Source of the DNA: DASRDU01 sp035560235
GTDB taxonomy: Bacteria > Acidobacteriota > Blastocatellia > RBC074
Direction of reading: 5' to 3'
DNA length: 32,207 nt
Assembly (NCBI GenBank): GCA_035560235.1
Contig: DATMAG010000059.1
Span: 1 to 32,207, forward strand
The position numbers were made by a program, and so were the translations under genes. Each line of letters starts with the position of its first letter. Positions within the stretch are counted from its first letter, which is position 1. Shown here in pieces: positions 1-6,871 of this stretch. The notes beneath the pieces are model-generated. The model was not told the origin of the DNA, made no database searches, and saw only the letters and a program-made list of their open reading frames with translations.

Positions 1-375
1 GTCAGCAGCGTCACTCATTGCAAATTCATCGCTCCCACGAGCCTGCTCCTCAAACCCGGCCCCACGCTACAACAACCCACAGTCAGGAGTGAAGTGCGTG
101 AGACAAATTCAAGGACAGGAACACCTATAATCCATTGCACCGGAGCGCGCCCCACAGCGCGTCCGCAATTCACGTTCACAGGGGCGCGCCCGGTGAACGA
201 GTTGCTGGGCGGCCTCGATCGCCGCAGCGACGCGACGCCAGGCGAACCACCAGGCAAGAAAGGAGGACCAGGTATGGCTGTAGCGATTAGTGCGGATGTT
301 CCGGGTCAGACGGGTGAACACTCCGTAAGGATGTTGCAGCGCGGGCAGGGCGAGATGCGGCTAAGACTGCAATCA
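1..375. other. non-coding stretch downstream of alr
   Basis: I see no convincing gene here. The short open frames on both strands overlap each other, have no ribosome binding site and resemble no family I know. The one clear structure is the bulged inverted repeat at 138-195, listed separately. Because alr reads leftward into this stretch it may also serve as its 3' flank, but I find no stem followed by a T-run that would mark a terminator. Confidence 0.5.
138..195. repeat. bulged inverted repeat (attC-like hairpin?)
   Basis: The arms are 138-153 (CACCGGAGCGCGCCCC) and 181-195 (GGGGCGCGCCCGGTG). They pair perfectly over 15 bp except for one unpaired A at 144, and enclose 27 nt. A GC-rich stem with an extrahelical base and a short spacer recalls integron attC sites. 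However, I do not see the GTTRRRY and RYYYAAC boxes that attC sites carry at their ends, so this may be an ordinary repeat or a decayed site. Confidence 0.35.
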
Positions 376-1638
376 TCACTTCATTTCGCGCTGAAGGTAA
401 ACACGCGGCACGCGCGCCGAAATGCCCGTCACGATTTCATAAGAGATCGTCCCGACCTGCGCGGCCAGGTCTTCGGCTGAGATTTGCAGGCCGTCGCTTT
501 CACCGATCAGCAGCACTTCATCACCGAGCGCTGCGCCGGGCACATCGGTCACATCCAGAATCGTCAGATCCATACTCACCCGCCCGACAATCGGGGCGAA
601 ATGACTTCCCTGCTGCGTCAGCACAATCACGCGACCGTGGTTCGAATGGGCGCGGCGCAACCCGTCAGCGTAGCCGATTGCAATTGTCGCAATCCGGCTT
701 TCGCGCTGCGTGGTGAAGGTGCGGCCATAACCGAGCGAAGTTCCTGCCGGAACGGTCTTGAGCAGAATGATGCGCGAATGCAGCGACATCACCGGGCGCA
801 CATCGAAATGCTCCGGCACCGGAGCCAGCACATCGCGGGTCAGGCCGTACATTGCGGCTCCGGCTCTGACCAGATTGCCCCACGCCTCGCGGTGCGCGTG
901 CAGGCCCGGACTGTTGCACGCCTGACGAAAGGTCGGCGTCTCGCCCTGATCGCGCAGCACGTTCAGAGCTTCATTGAAAATGGCAAGCTGATGACTGGTG
1001 TATTCAGAGTCGGGCACATCGGCTTCGGCAAAATGCGTGTACAGCCCGTCAAGCTTCAGGTGAGTGAACTGCCTGAGCCGCCGGGCAAACTCCGCGACTT
1101 CGCCGGGCTGAATGCCGAGGCGGCCCATTCCTGTATCAATCTTGAGGTGATAACTGACCACGCAGCCTGCGGCGCGGGCGCGGGCCTCAAGCTCTTCAGC
1201 AGCATCGAGTCTGAAGATGGCCGGAGTCAGACCGTGCGCAATCACCTCGTCAGCCTGGCCGCGCCAGAACCCGCCGAGCAGAAAGACGGGCCGCGTGATT
1301 CCGGCAGCGCGCAACTCGATGCCTTCTTCAACGAGCGCCACGCCGAACCAGTCTGCGCCTGCCGCTTCAAGCGCGCGCGCGCAGCGGGCCGCGCCGTGAC
1401 CGTAAGCGTCAGCCTTGACGACCGCCATCACCTGCACCTCGTCATCAACGTGATTTCTGATCGTGCGATAGTTGTGAATCAGATTCGGCAGCGAGATTTC
1501 AGCCCAGGTCGGGCGGGAAGATTGCAGATTGCAGATTGCAGATTGACTTCGGAATGTGAAGCGGGCCGATTGGGCATTATCGAATTTCCGTGTTGCGGCG
1601 CGGTTCTGCGAAGCGAACGTTTTTCCACTAAGCCACAC
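376..1638 (-). CDS. alr: alanine racemase (start uncertain)
   Basis: This is a PLP enzyme interconverting L- and D-alanine for peptidoglycan synthesis in the cytoplasm. The core is typical. It has RPTWAEISL at residues 42-50, the PLP-lysine motif VVKADAYGHG with K75, the second-domain GYGRTF tyrosine motif, IGYADG, and GRVSMD near the C-terminus. The open frame gives 420 residues, about 40 more than usual for the family. The extra 41 N-terminal residues have no family resemblance. They are encoded by two repeats: (GCAGATT)x3 at 1524-1544, and the left arm of a palindrome that contains the GTG at 1638. No ATG, GTG or TTG lies between that GTG and the conserved core, which begins at about 1515; only a CTG (residue 38) does. 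The true start is therefore unresolved. It is the last gene of the leftward block after dnaB, a common arrangement. Confidence 0.93.
   Translation of the reverse strand: MWLSGKTFASQNRAATRKFDNAQSARFTFRSQSAICNLQSSRPTWAEISLPNLIHNYRTIRNHVDDEVQVMAVVKADAYGHGAARCARALEAAGADWFGVALVEEGIELRAAGITRPVFLLGGFWRGQADEVIAHGLTPAIFRLDAAEELEARARAAGCVVSYHLKIDTGMGRLGIQPGEVAEFARRLRQFTHLKLDGLYTHFAEADVPDSEYTSHQLAIFNEALNVLRDQGETPTFRQACNSPGLHAHREAWGNLVRAGAAMYGLTRDVLAPVPEHFDVRPVMSLHSRIILLKTVPAGTSLGYGRTFTTQRESRIATIAIGYADGLRRAHSNHGRVIVLTQQGSHFAPIVGRVSMDLTILDVTDVPGAALGDEVLLIGESDGLQISAEDLAAQVGTISYEIVTGISARVPRVYLQREMK
1524..1544. repeat. (GCAGATT)x3 heptamer repeat at alr 5' end
   Basis: Three perfect tandem copies of GCAGATT lie exactly where the conserved part of alr should begin. 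Because 21 nt is seven codons, the repeat keeps the frame open and lengthens the apparent N-terminus. A related word (GCGGATTGCAGAATGCGGA) occurs in the palindrome near 23592. Confidence 0.85.
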
Positions 1639-1710
1639 TAATGATCACGAAGAAAAGCAGAACTGTCTGTCTTCCCCTTCGTGTCTTCGTGCGGCTTAGT
1701 GGATGAAAAA
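1620..1710. repeat. palindromic intergenic repeat (CTTCGTG / GGCTTAGTGGA words)
   Basis: The left arm at 1620-1638 (TTTTTCCACTAAGCCACAC) pairs with the right arm at 1689-1710, which contains GTGCGGCTTAGTGGA and an A-run. Inner words CACGAAG at 1646-1652 and CTTCGTG at 1676-1682 also pair. The element fills the alr-dnaB gap. It belongs to a set of simple-word palindromes found in other gaps of this window. Confidence 0.8.
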
Positions 1711-1751
1711 TCTTTGGCCTGGATTCAATATTTTGCCAGCCGTCTTCTCAA

Positions 1752-4613
1752 TTATCCTTCGTAGGCCTTGTTTTCAAAGCGCGTGAGCTGTTTGAGGAAG
1801 ATCAGTTCGACGGTGCCAATCGGGCCGTTGCGCTGCTTGCCGATGATGATTTCAGCCGTGTTCTGTTTCTCGGTTTCGGGATGATAGACCTCGTCGCGAT
1901 AAATGAACATCACGAGATCGGCGTCCTGCTCAATGCCACCGCTCTCTCTCAGGTCAGAAAGCTGCGGGCGATGATCGGTGCGCGTTTCAGTGGCGCGGGA
2001 AAGCTGCGAGAGCGCGATCAGCGGAACATTGAGTTCCTTGGCGATGCCTTTGAGTTCGCGCGAAATCTGCGAGACTTCCTGCTGCCGCGATTCGACGCGC
2101 CCGCGCCCGCTCATCAGTTGCAGGTAATCCACGATCAGCAGGTCGAGGCTGCGTTTTTCCTGTCTTAGTCGTCGCGCCTTGGCTCGCAGTTCGAGAGTCG
2201 TGATGGCCGGCGTGTCGTCAATGTAAATATCGGCTTCAGCGAGTTCGCCGACGGCCTGCGCGAGCCTGCGCCAGTCATCCTTGCTGAGCATGCCTGAACG
2301 CAGGCGATGCGCATCCAGACGCGCCTGCGAACACATCATGCGCTGCACAAGCTGCTCCTTGCTCATTTCGAGCGAGAAGATGCCGACCACTGCGCGGTGG
2401 CCATGCTCCTGCCTCATCAGCGCGGCGTTCTGCGCCATATTGAGCGAGAAGGCAGTGTTATGAACGCAGATGTCATTGGCCACGAAGTTGTGTGTCTCAG
2501 GAATCGTCAGGTCATAGACCTGTTTCAGGCCGAGCGGTTCAATGGAAATGATTTCGTCCCAGTAAACATCGCTCTCAGCCAGAGTGCGCAATGAATCGCT
2601 GCTGACGGCTTCGGCCAGACTCATCAGTTTCCGGCGCGGCATCCCGCGCTGCCCGACGTGCAGATTTGAGCAGCCTTTGATGCCAGCCCTGCGCGCCAGC
2701 GACTGCCAGGATTCATCGCCTTTGGCTGTCGCCACCAGGTTCCAGATGCCCGATGGAATCAGATCACGATTGGTGCGATTCGTCTCCTTGTCGAGAATCT
2801 GCAGGGCGAGTTCAAGCTTGTCTTCTCTGCTGAAAATGCCAATGTCACGCGCGAACCGGCGGATTGAATCAGCGTGTGTAATGTCGAGTTGCCAGGCAGC
2901 GCGGCGCGAGTCCTGATACCTGATCTGCCGCTGTCTGAGCTTTGCGATGATTCCGAATCGTAACAGCAGATGCTGAACCTGCCGGGCCAGACGTTCACTG
3001 ACCGTTGAATACCCGATCTGAGCCAGATGATTGCCTGTAATGGCAACCCATCCGTCAGTGGCAAAAAGACGATTCAGGAACAAAGCCAGCTTCGGGCGTG
3101 TGAGTCTGAAAACAATCGCCGGAATTGTTTTGTGATGAGCGTTTTTACCCCACAGGCCCAGATCCTCAAGCCACAGGACCAGGCGATTCCGGCTGCTTTT
3201 TCTGATGGCTGCCAGCCCTGCCGGAACCAGTTCCTGTCTGTTCAGATCCAGCGCGTCACACAGTTTCTCAAACATTTCAGGATCAGGCGCACAACAGCCC
3301 TTCTGCCATAAGCAGACCAGGGACGGCGCAACACCCAAGGCAGCGGCCAGACGACGGCTCGCGCCACGCGGTTGCGTCCTGATAAAGGCGCGCAGCTTTT
3401 GTGCAAACGCCATTCGCCCGGCAGCCGTGTAATTCGGATCAGCAGAGATGATAAGCGTTGGCGCGCGATTATCAGATACTCTGAGTCGCACGCTGAGGCC
3501 CGGGAAATCCGTAACCGCCTGCTTGAAATCTTCCTGAACGCGCGGGTTTGTGTTTGTGAATTCCGGCGATTGCTTTGTCAGACAACCATCACCAATCAGG
3601 TAGGCCAGCAGTTTGATTTTACTGTTGCTGAGTTCTTCGCTGCCGAAAACACTGATCTCGCGCGGCACGGCAATCCGGTCGCCCGGTTTGAGTTCTGCCA
3701 GGCTGCGCCAGCCATCGAGTGTCAGATATGGATGAGTCAGTGTGGATTCGACCTGTCGCCCCAGGCGCGTGGTGACGCGAAAGACTGGTTTCATTCCGTC
3801 ATCCACAAAGGCGCTCGGTTCTGCCAGGCCGAACTTCCAGTTGCTGTTCAGAGTCAGCAGGCGGGCAGCACGGCGACGATAAATTTCCTCAATGGTCGCA
3901 ATGCTTCCGTCTGCCAGGACAATTTCGGAATCCGCTGCCAGACATTTGCCCATTGACGGCCTGGCCGCCACGATGATGAGGTCGCCGCGCTGCAGGCCCG
4001 AAGTCATGTAATCGAGGTCGCGAAAGCCGGTGGCAATGCCGGTAATCAGTTGCTGGCGTCCGGCGATTTCTTCAATGTGAGCGAACTGTTTCTGCGCGAT
4101 TTCGCTGATGTGCGTGAAGCCCTGGCGGATGCGGTCTTCGGCAATGGCCAGGATCATCTTCTCGGCCTGGTCGAGAATCTCTTCCGGGTCGTCTTCGGCA
4201 TCGAAGCACGACGCCATGATCTGATTTGAGGTTGTGATCAGGCGGCGCAGCATGGACTTGCCCTTGACGATGCCGACATAGCTTTCGATGTTCGAGAATC
4301 GCGGCACGCCGTCAAAGAGTGAGGCGATGTAGGCCGGGCCGCCAATCTGCGTCAGATCGCCGGTGCGCTGAAGTTCTTCGGCCAGGGTGATCGGGTCAAT
4401 GGCGCGACCGTTTTCCGAGAGGTAGAGCATCCGGTCGTAGATGCGGCGGTGCGAATCGAGAAAGAAATCCTCGCGTTTGAGCCGTTCGGCGGCCTGATTG
4501 ATGGTCGTGTTGTCGAGCAGAATCGCGCCGAGGATCAGGCGTTCCGCTTCGATGTTACCGGGCAGCGCTTTTTCGAGTGCGTAATCGGTGCCGGAGCCTG
4601 CTGCTTTCGTCAT
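1752..4613 (-). CDS. dnaB: replicative DNA helicase DnaB, interrupted by an intein
   Basis: This is the hexameric 5'-3' helicase that unwinds the replication fork. The precursor is 953 residues. Removing the intein (residues 224-719) leaves 457 residues, normal for DnaB. The N-terminal domain spans about 15-160. The RecA-like domain begins with the P-loop ARPSMGK, which is split by the intein directly after its lysine (K223) and resumes at T720. Downstream are GIFSLEMSKEQL, the Walker B segment LLIVDYLQLM, LSQLSRATETR, LRESGGIEQDADLVMFIYR and the C-terminal GKQRNGP motif. The ATG at 4613 opens the frame with a normal DnaB N-terminus; I see no strong ribosome binding site. The gene follows the rpsF-rpsR-rplI group, but a terminator at 4668-4712 separates them, so it probably has its own promoter. 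The helicase cannot bind ATP properly until the intein is spliced out. Confidence 0.97.
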   Translation of the reverse strand: MTKAAGSGTDYALEKALPGNIEAERLILGAILLDNTTINQAAERLKREDFFLDSHRRIYDRMLYLSENGRAIDPITLAEELQRTGDLTQIGGPAYIASLFDGVPRFSNIESYVGIVKGKSMLRRLITTSNQIMASCFDAEDDPEEILDQAEKMILAIAEDRIRQGFTHISEIAQKQFAHIEEIAGRQQLITGIATGFRDLDYMTSGLQRGDLIIVAARPSMGKCLAADSEIVLADGSIATIEEIYRRRAARLLTLNSNWKFGLAEPSAFVDDGMKPVFRVTTRLGRQVESTLTHPYLTLDGWRSLAELKPGDRIAVPREISVFGSEELSNSKIKLLAYLIGDGCLTKQSPEFTNTNPRVQEDFKQAVTDFPGLSVRLRVSDNRAPTLIISADPNYTAAGRMAFAQKLRAFIRTQPRGASRRLAAALGVAPSLVCLWQKGCCAPDPEMFEKLCDALDLNRQELVPAGLAAIRKSSRNRLVLWLEDLGLWGKNAHHKTIPAIVFRLTRPKLALFLNRLFATDGWVAITGNHLAQIGYSTVSERLARQVQHLLLRFGIIAKLRQRQIRYQDSRRAAWQLDITHADSIRRFARDIGIFSREDKLELALQILDKETNRTNRDLIPSGIWNLVATAKGDESWQSLARRAGIKGCSNLHVGQRGMPRRKLMSLAEAVSSDSLRTLAESDVYWDEIISIEPLGLKQVYDLTIPETHNFVANDICVHNTAFSLNMAQNAALMRQEHGHRAVVGIFSLEMSKEQLVQRMMCSQARLDAHRLRSGMLSKDDWRRLAQAVGELAEADIYIDDTPAITTLELRAKARRLRQEKRSLDLLIVDYLQLMSGRGRVESRQQEVSQISRELKGIAKELNVPLIALSQLSRATETRTDHRPQLSDLRESGGIEQDADLVMFIYRDEVYHPETEKQNTAEIIIGKQRNGPIGTVELIFLKQLTRFENKAYEG
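2457..3944 (-). mobile_element. DnaB P-loop intein with DOD homing endonuclease
   Basis: This protein intron is 496 residues, DnaB precursor 224-719. Visible splicing blocks are the N-terminal CLAADSEIVLADGS (Cys1 nucleophile), block B TLTHPYLT with the TxxH pattern, block F VYDLTIPETHNFVAND, and the C-terminal VHN followed by Thr as the +1 residue. Both LAGLIDADG motifs are present, LLAYLIGDG near 335-343 and LNRLFATDG near 513-521, each with its aspartate, so the endonuclease may be active. From memory it resembles the Rhodothermus marinus DnaB intein at the same P-loop site, for example in the VYWDxIxSIEP and HNFVANDI stretches, but is roughly 70 residues longer. The extra length corresponds to a helix-turn-helix-like segment listed separately. 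Confidence 0.95.
3204..3413 (-). other. helix-turn-helix-like insertion inside the intein endonuclease
   Basis: Residues about 401-470 of the DnaB precursor lie between the two LAGLIDADG motifs. They read like a Cro/XRE-type HTH: SRRLAAALGVAPSLVCLWQK, then a helix with PDPEMFEKLCDALDLN. The pattern 'LA..LGV..S.V..W..G...P....E.LC.ALDL' is typical of that fold. I infer an added DNA-binding module that could help the endonuclease recognise its target. The boundaries are approximate. Confidence 0.6.
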
Positions 4614-4667
4614 CGTCGTGGTGAATTCGTTGCTTGATCGGTCTTCTGATGAGTGAGTCGAGAGCAG

Positions 4668-4712
4668 AAAAATGGCGGAGCAGAAGGGCGATTGCTTCTC
4701 TGCTCCGCCAGC
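4668..4712 (-). terminator. rho-independent terminator after rplI
   Basis: Perfect 12-bp arms lie at 4673-4684 (TGGCGGAGCAGA) and 4699-4710, with a 14-nt loop. Read leftward, the stem is followed at once by a run of five T. It sits about 160 nt beyond the rplI stop and ahead of dnaB, in the right place to end the ribosomal-protein transcript. Confidence 0.85.
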
Positions 4713-4801
4713 ATCTTATGACTGAGCTTCAGGCGCGGACAAGCCGCAGGTTCACGCTGAAGCGGATGTTGGTGAATTTATTGAAGAAAGAATTTTGAAC
4801 C

Positions 4802-4877
4802 GGCGGTTAGTGGCTGGCGGCTGATGGTCAGCGCAGAAATTCTTTCCTGCTGACCACTGACCACTGACTTACTGACC
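4802..4877. repeat. palindromic repeat (GTTAGTGG / CCACTGACC words)
   Basis: The left part (CGGTTAGTGGCTGGCGG, then TGGTCAGC) pairs loosely with the right part (GCTGACCACTGACCACTGA ... TTACTGACCG). A second pairing, AGAAAGAATTT with AAATTCTTTC, overlaps it. The element lies just past the rplI stop and carries the same words as the palindromes at 8486-8572 and 30719-30801. Confidence 0.75.
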
Positions 4878-5339
4878 GCTGTTTTCTTCTTCTCTCTTCA
4901 CGATGACCTTCAGGCTGGCTGTCACTTCGCGGTGCAGCCTGACCGGGACTTCGTATTCACCGAGTTCCTTGATCGGATCCTTCAACTGAATGCGTTTGCG
5001 ATCAATCTCGTAGCCTTTGGCCGCGAGCGCGTCCGCAATGTCAATTGAAGTGACTGAACCGAACAGCGTGCCCTGTTCACCGGCGCGGCGCACGAATTCG
5101 AGCGTGACGCTGCTGATCAGTTCCGCCTGCTGATCGGCAGTGGCCTTCAGCGCGGCTTCGCGTTTGAGCAGCGCCTTGCGCTGCTGTTCAATCTGTTTGA
5201 GGTTCGACGGTGTGGCCTGCACGGCGAGCCCGCGCGGCAGCAGATAGTTGCGGCCATAGCCGGCCCGCACTTTGACGAGTTCGCCGCGCCCGCCGAGATG
5301 CTCCACATCCTCGCGCAATAAAACTTCCATCATTGCCAT
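4869..5339 (-). CDS. rplI: 50S ribosomal protein L9
   Basis: L9 is an elongated protein of the large ribosomal subunit near the L1 stalk that helps keep reading frame. The N-terminal domain begins MEVLLREDVEHLGGRGELV and continues with VRAGYGRNYLLPRG. A long charged helix with KREAALKATADQQAEL follows, then the C-terminal domain. The open frame extends 44 residues further upstream, but I chose the ATG at 5339. GGAG lies 9 nt ahead of it, and this gives 156 residues, close to the usual 148-150. ATGs at 5333 and 5330 are alternatives. It is the third gene of the rpsF-rpsR-rplI group, 56 nt after rpsR, with a small stem-loop in that gap. Confidence 0.95.
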   Translation of the reverse strand: MAMMEVLLREDVEHLGGRGELVKVRAGYGRNYLLPRGLAVQATPSNLKQIEQQRKALLKREAALKATADQQAELISSVTLEFVRRAGEQGTLFGSVTSIDIADALAAKGYEIDRKRIQLKDPIKELGEYEVPVRLHREVTASLKVIVKREEENSGQ

Positions 5340-5368
5340 ACTGATTTGCTCCGATTCACGATTGTCTC

Positions 5369-5387
5369 TTCCGGCTGCGCGCCGGAA
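5369..5387 (-). other. intercistronic stem-loop between rpsR and rplI
   Basis: TTCCGGC and GCCGGAA form a perfect 7-bp stem with a 5-nt loop. No T-run follows. It may affect mRNA stability or the relative output of rpsR and rplI. I cannot show a function. Confidence 0.45.
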
Positions 5388-5395
5388 TGTTTCCC

Positions 5396-5692
5396 TTAGT
5401 GCGTGGTGTAAGGCAGCAGAGCGATGTTGCGCGCGCGCTTGATCGCTTCGTTGAGCTTGCGCTGCTGCCACGCCGAAAGGCCGGAGATGCGGCGCGGCGT
5501 GATCTTGCCCCGCTCCGGCACGAAGGACTGAAGCAGTTTCACGTCCTTGTAATCAATGTAATCAATCTTCTCGGCGGTCAGCCGCGAAGTGCGACGGCGG
5601 CGCGAGCCACCGCTGCGGCGGCCCCGGTCGCCCTCGCCTCTGTCACCCCGGTCAAATCTGTCGTATCGGTCGTTTCTTTCGTTGTCAGCCAT
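5396..5692 (-). CDS. rpsR: 30S ribosomal protein S18
   Basis: S18 forms a heterodimer with S6 on the platform of the small ribosomal subunit. The conserved core starts near residue 40 with IDYIDYKDVKLLQSFVPERG and continues with KITPRRISGLSAWQQRKLNEAIKRAR, ending ALLPYT. The length is 98 residues, longer than the common 75-80, because of an N-terminal tail rich in Arg, Asp and Gly (DRYDRFDRGDRGEGDRGRR). The ATG at 5692 has AGGAG 10 nt upstream. It lies 47 nt behind rpsF and 56 nt ahead of rplI, the usual order. The basic tail may pair with the acidic tail of S6 encoded next door; that is inference. Confidence 0.96.
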   Translation of the reverse strand: MADNERNDRYDRFDRGDRGEGDRGRRSGGSRRRRTSRLTAEKIDYIDYKDVKLLQSFVPERGKITPRRISGLSAWQQRKLNEAIKRARNIALLPYTTH

Positions 5693-5739
5693 GATTTTAT
5701 ATCTCCTGTAGAATGTCTCTGCCCAGGCGGGCGACCCGC

Positions 5740-6156
5740 TCAGCTCTCGAAGCCTTCATCTTCCCCTTCTTCCAGTTCCTCCTCAAGCTCCTCTTCGACT
5801 TCGGTTCCGGCCCCGGCGGCCACAACCTTGCGGCGGGCCTTGATCTTCTCGGCGCGCTTGAGGTCTTCGTCGGTGCGCACGACCATATGGCGAATCACCA
5901 GATCGCTGACGCGCAGGCGGCGTTCGACCTCGGCAATCTCCTGGCCGGAGCCTTCAAGGTAGATGATCGTGTAGATGCCCTCTTCGAATTTTCCGATGGG
6001 ATAGGCGAGTTTGCGGCGTCCGAGCGTGGTGTAATCCACTTTGGCAATTCTGCCGCCGCGCTCGGTGATGGTGGTTTCGAGCTGCGAGACGAGTTTGTGC
6101 AGATCATCCTCAGTCGTATTCGGGCTGACGATGAAGACGATTTCGTAGGTTCTCAA
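5740..6156 (-). CDS. rpsF: 30S ribosomal protein S6
   Basis: S6 is a small-subunit protein that binds S18. The sequence begins MRTYEIVFIVSPN and contains GRRKLAYPIGKFEEGIY and the conserved VIRHMVVR. The start codon is TTG at 6156, supported by AGGAGG 5 nt upstream and by the expected N-terminus. There is no ATG nearby in frame. The length is 138 residues. The last 25 or so are strongly acidic (VEEELEEELEEGEDEG), like the glutamate tail known from E. coli S6. The gene sits 91 nt downstream of pth, with a stem-loop in between. Confidence 0.96.
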   Translation of the reverse strand: MRTYEIVFIVSPNTTEDDLHKLVSQLETTITERGGRIAKVDYTTLGRRKLAYPIGKFEEGIYTIIYLEGSGQEIAEVERRLRVSDLVIRHMVVRTDEDLKRAEKIKARRKVVAAGAGTEVEEELEEELEEGEDEGFES

Positions 6157-6225
6157 AATGGCCTCCTTATGGCTTGTCCAGCCCGGCCAGCGCAGATTTC
6201 GCCCGGCCGAGCAAGGAGATTACTT

Positions 6226-6246
6226 GCGGCAGTGTCAGGCTGCCGC
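6226..6246 (-). other. stem-loop between pth and rpsF
   Basis: GCGGCAG and CTGCCGC form a perfect 7-bp stem with a 7-nt loop, immediately after the pth stop. There is no T-run. A second GC-rich fold (GGCCGGGCG ... CGCTGGCC) lies between it and the rpsF ribosome binding site. The rpsF leader of many bacteria carries an S6:S18-binding autoregulatory motif. I could not match its consensus here with confidence. Confidence 0.4.
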
Positions 6247-6247
6247 G

Positions 6248-6808
6248 TCAGTTATAACGCGACATCGCTTCGGCGATGCCCTTTGTCAAAACAACTTCGA
6301 CAGCGTCGGCGGCGCGCGTCACCATTTCAGAGAGCGCGTCGCGTTCGCTGCGGGAAAATTCGGCGAGGACAAAGGCGGCGGAATCCCTGATCGGATGATC
6401 CGGCGCGATGCCCAGACGCAGCCGGGGAAAGTCCTGCGTCCCCAGCTTTGCGATGATTGATTTCAATCCGTTGTGCCCGCCCGCGCTGCCTTTGCTGCGC
6501 ACCCGCAGCCTGCCGAACGGCAGCGCGAAATCATCGCTGATCACAAGCACACGTGCGGCATCGCTGATTTCATATCTGACCATCAGTTCCCTGACTGCCA
6601 CGCCGCTCAGGTTCATAAAGGTCTGCGGTTTGACGAGCAGCGCTTCAGCGCCGCCGATGTGACCCCTGGCGGTCAGCGCCTGACATTCCTTCACGCGAAT
6701 TTCGCGTCCGGCGCGGCGGGCGAGTTCGTCAACGACCATAAAGCCGCAGTTGTGCCGCGTCCATTCGTACTGCGCACCCGGATTGCCAAGACCAGCGATC
6801 AGCCACAT
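6248..6808 (-). CDS. pth: peptidyl-tRNA hydrolase
   Basis: The enzyme cleaves peptidyl-tRNA released from stalled ribosomes and recycles the tRNA. It shows the N-terminal WLIAGLGNPG with the catalytic asparagine, the catalytic histidine in TRHNCGF, KPQTFMNLSG, ISDDFALPFG, and GSAGGHNGLKS. The ATG at 6808 gives 186 residues, right for the family, and starts exactly at the conserved first strand. The frame stays open upstream to a GTG at 6847 but adds no conserved sequence. I see no good ribosome binding site for either start. It lies 63 nt behind rplY, within the leftward block. Confidence 0.95.
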   Translation of the reverse strand: MWLIAGLGNPGAQYEWTRHNCGFMVVDELARRAGREIRVKECQALTARGHIGGAEALLVKPQTFMNLSGVAVRELMVRYEISDAARVLVISDDFALPFGRLRVRSKGSAGGHNGLKSIIAKLGTQDFPRLRLGIAPDHPIRDSAAFVLAEFSRSERDALSEMVTRAADAVEVVLTKGIAEAMSRYN

Positions 6809-6871
6809 TGCGATGCGGAAATCAGAAGAGGCGCCTGCCACGGCCACATCAGGCCCGGCGCGCCGCTCCTG

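Noticed and set aside
1524..1544. CRISPR-like direct repeats
   Set aside because: Three contiguous heptamers with no spacers; no CRISPR array or cas gene is visible anywhere in the window.
484..1641. 385-residue open frame on the plus strand
   Set aside because: It lies wholly antisense to alr, whose conserved motifs are clear. It has no family signal or ribosome binding site and is a product of GC-biased codons.
3372..3956. 194-residue plus-strand frame over the intein
   Set aside because: It is antisense to well-supported intein blocks and shows no recognisable protein features.
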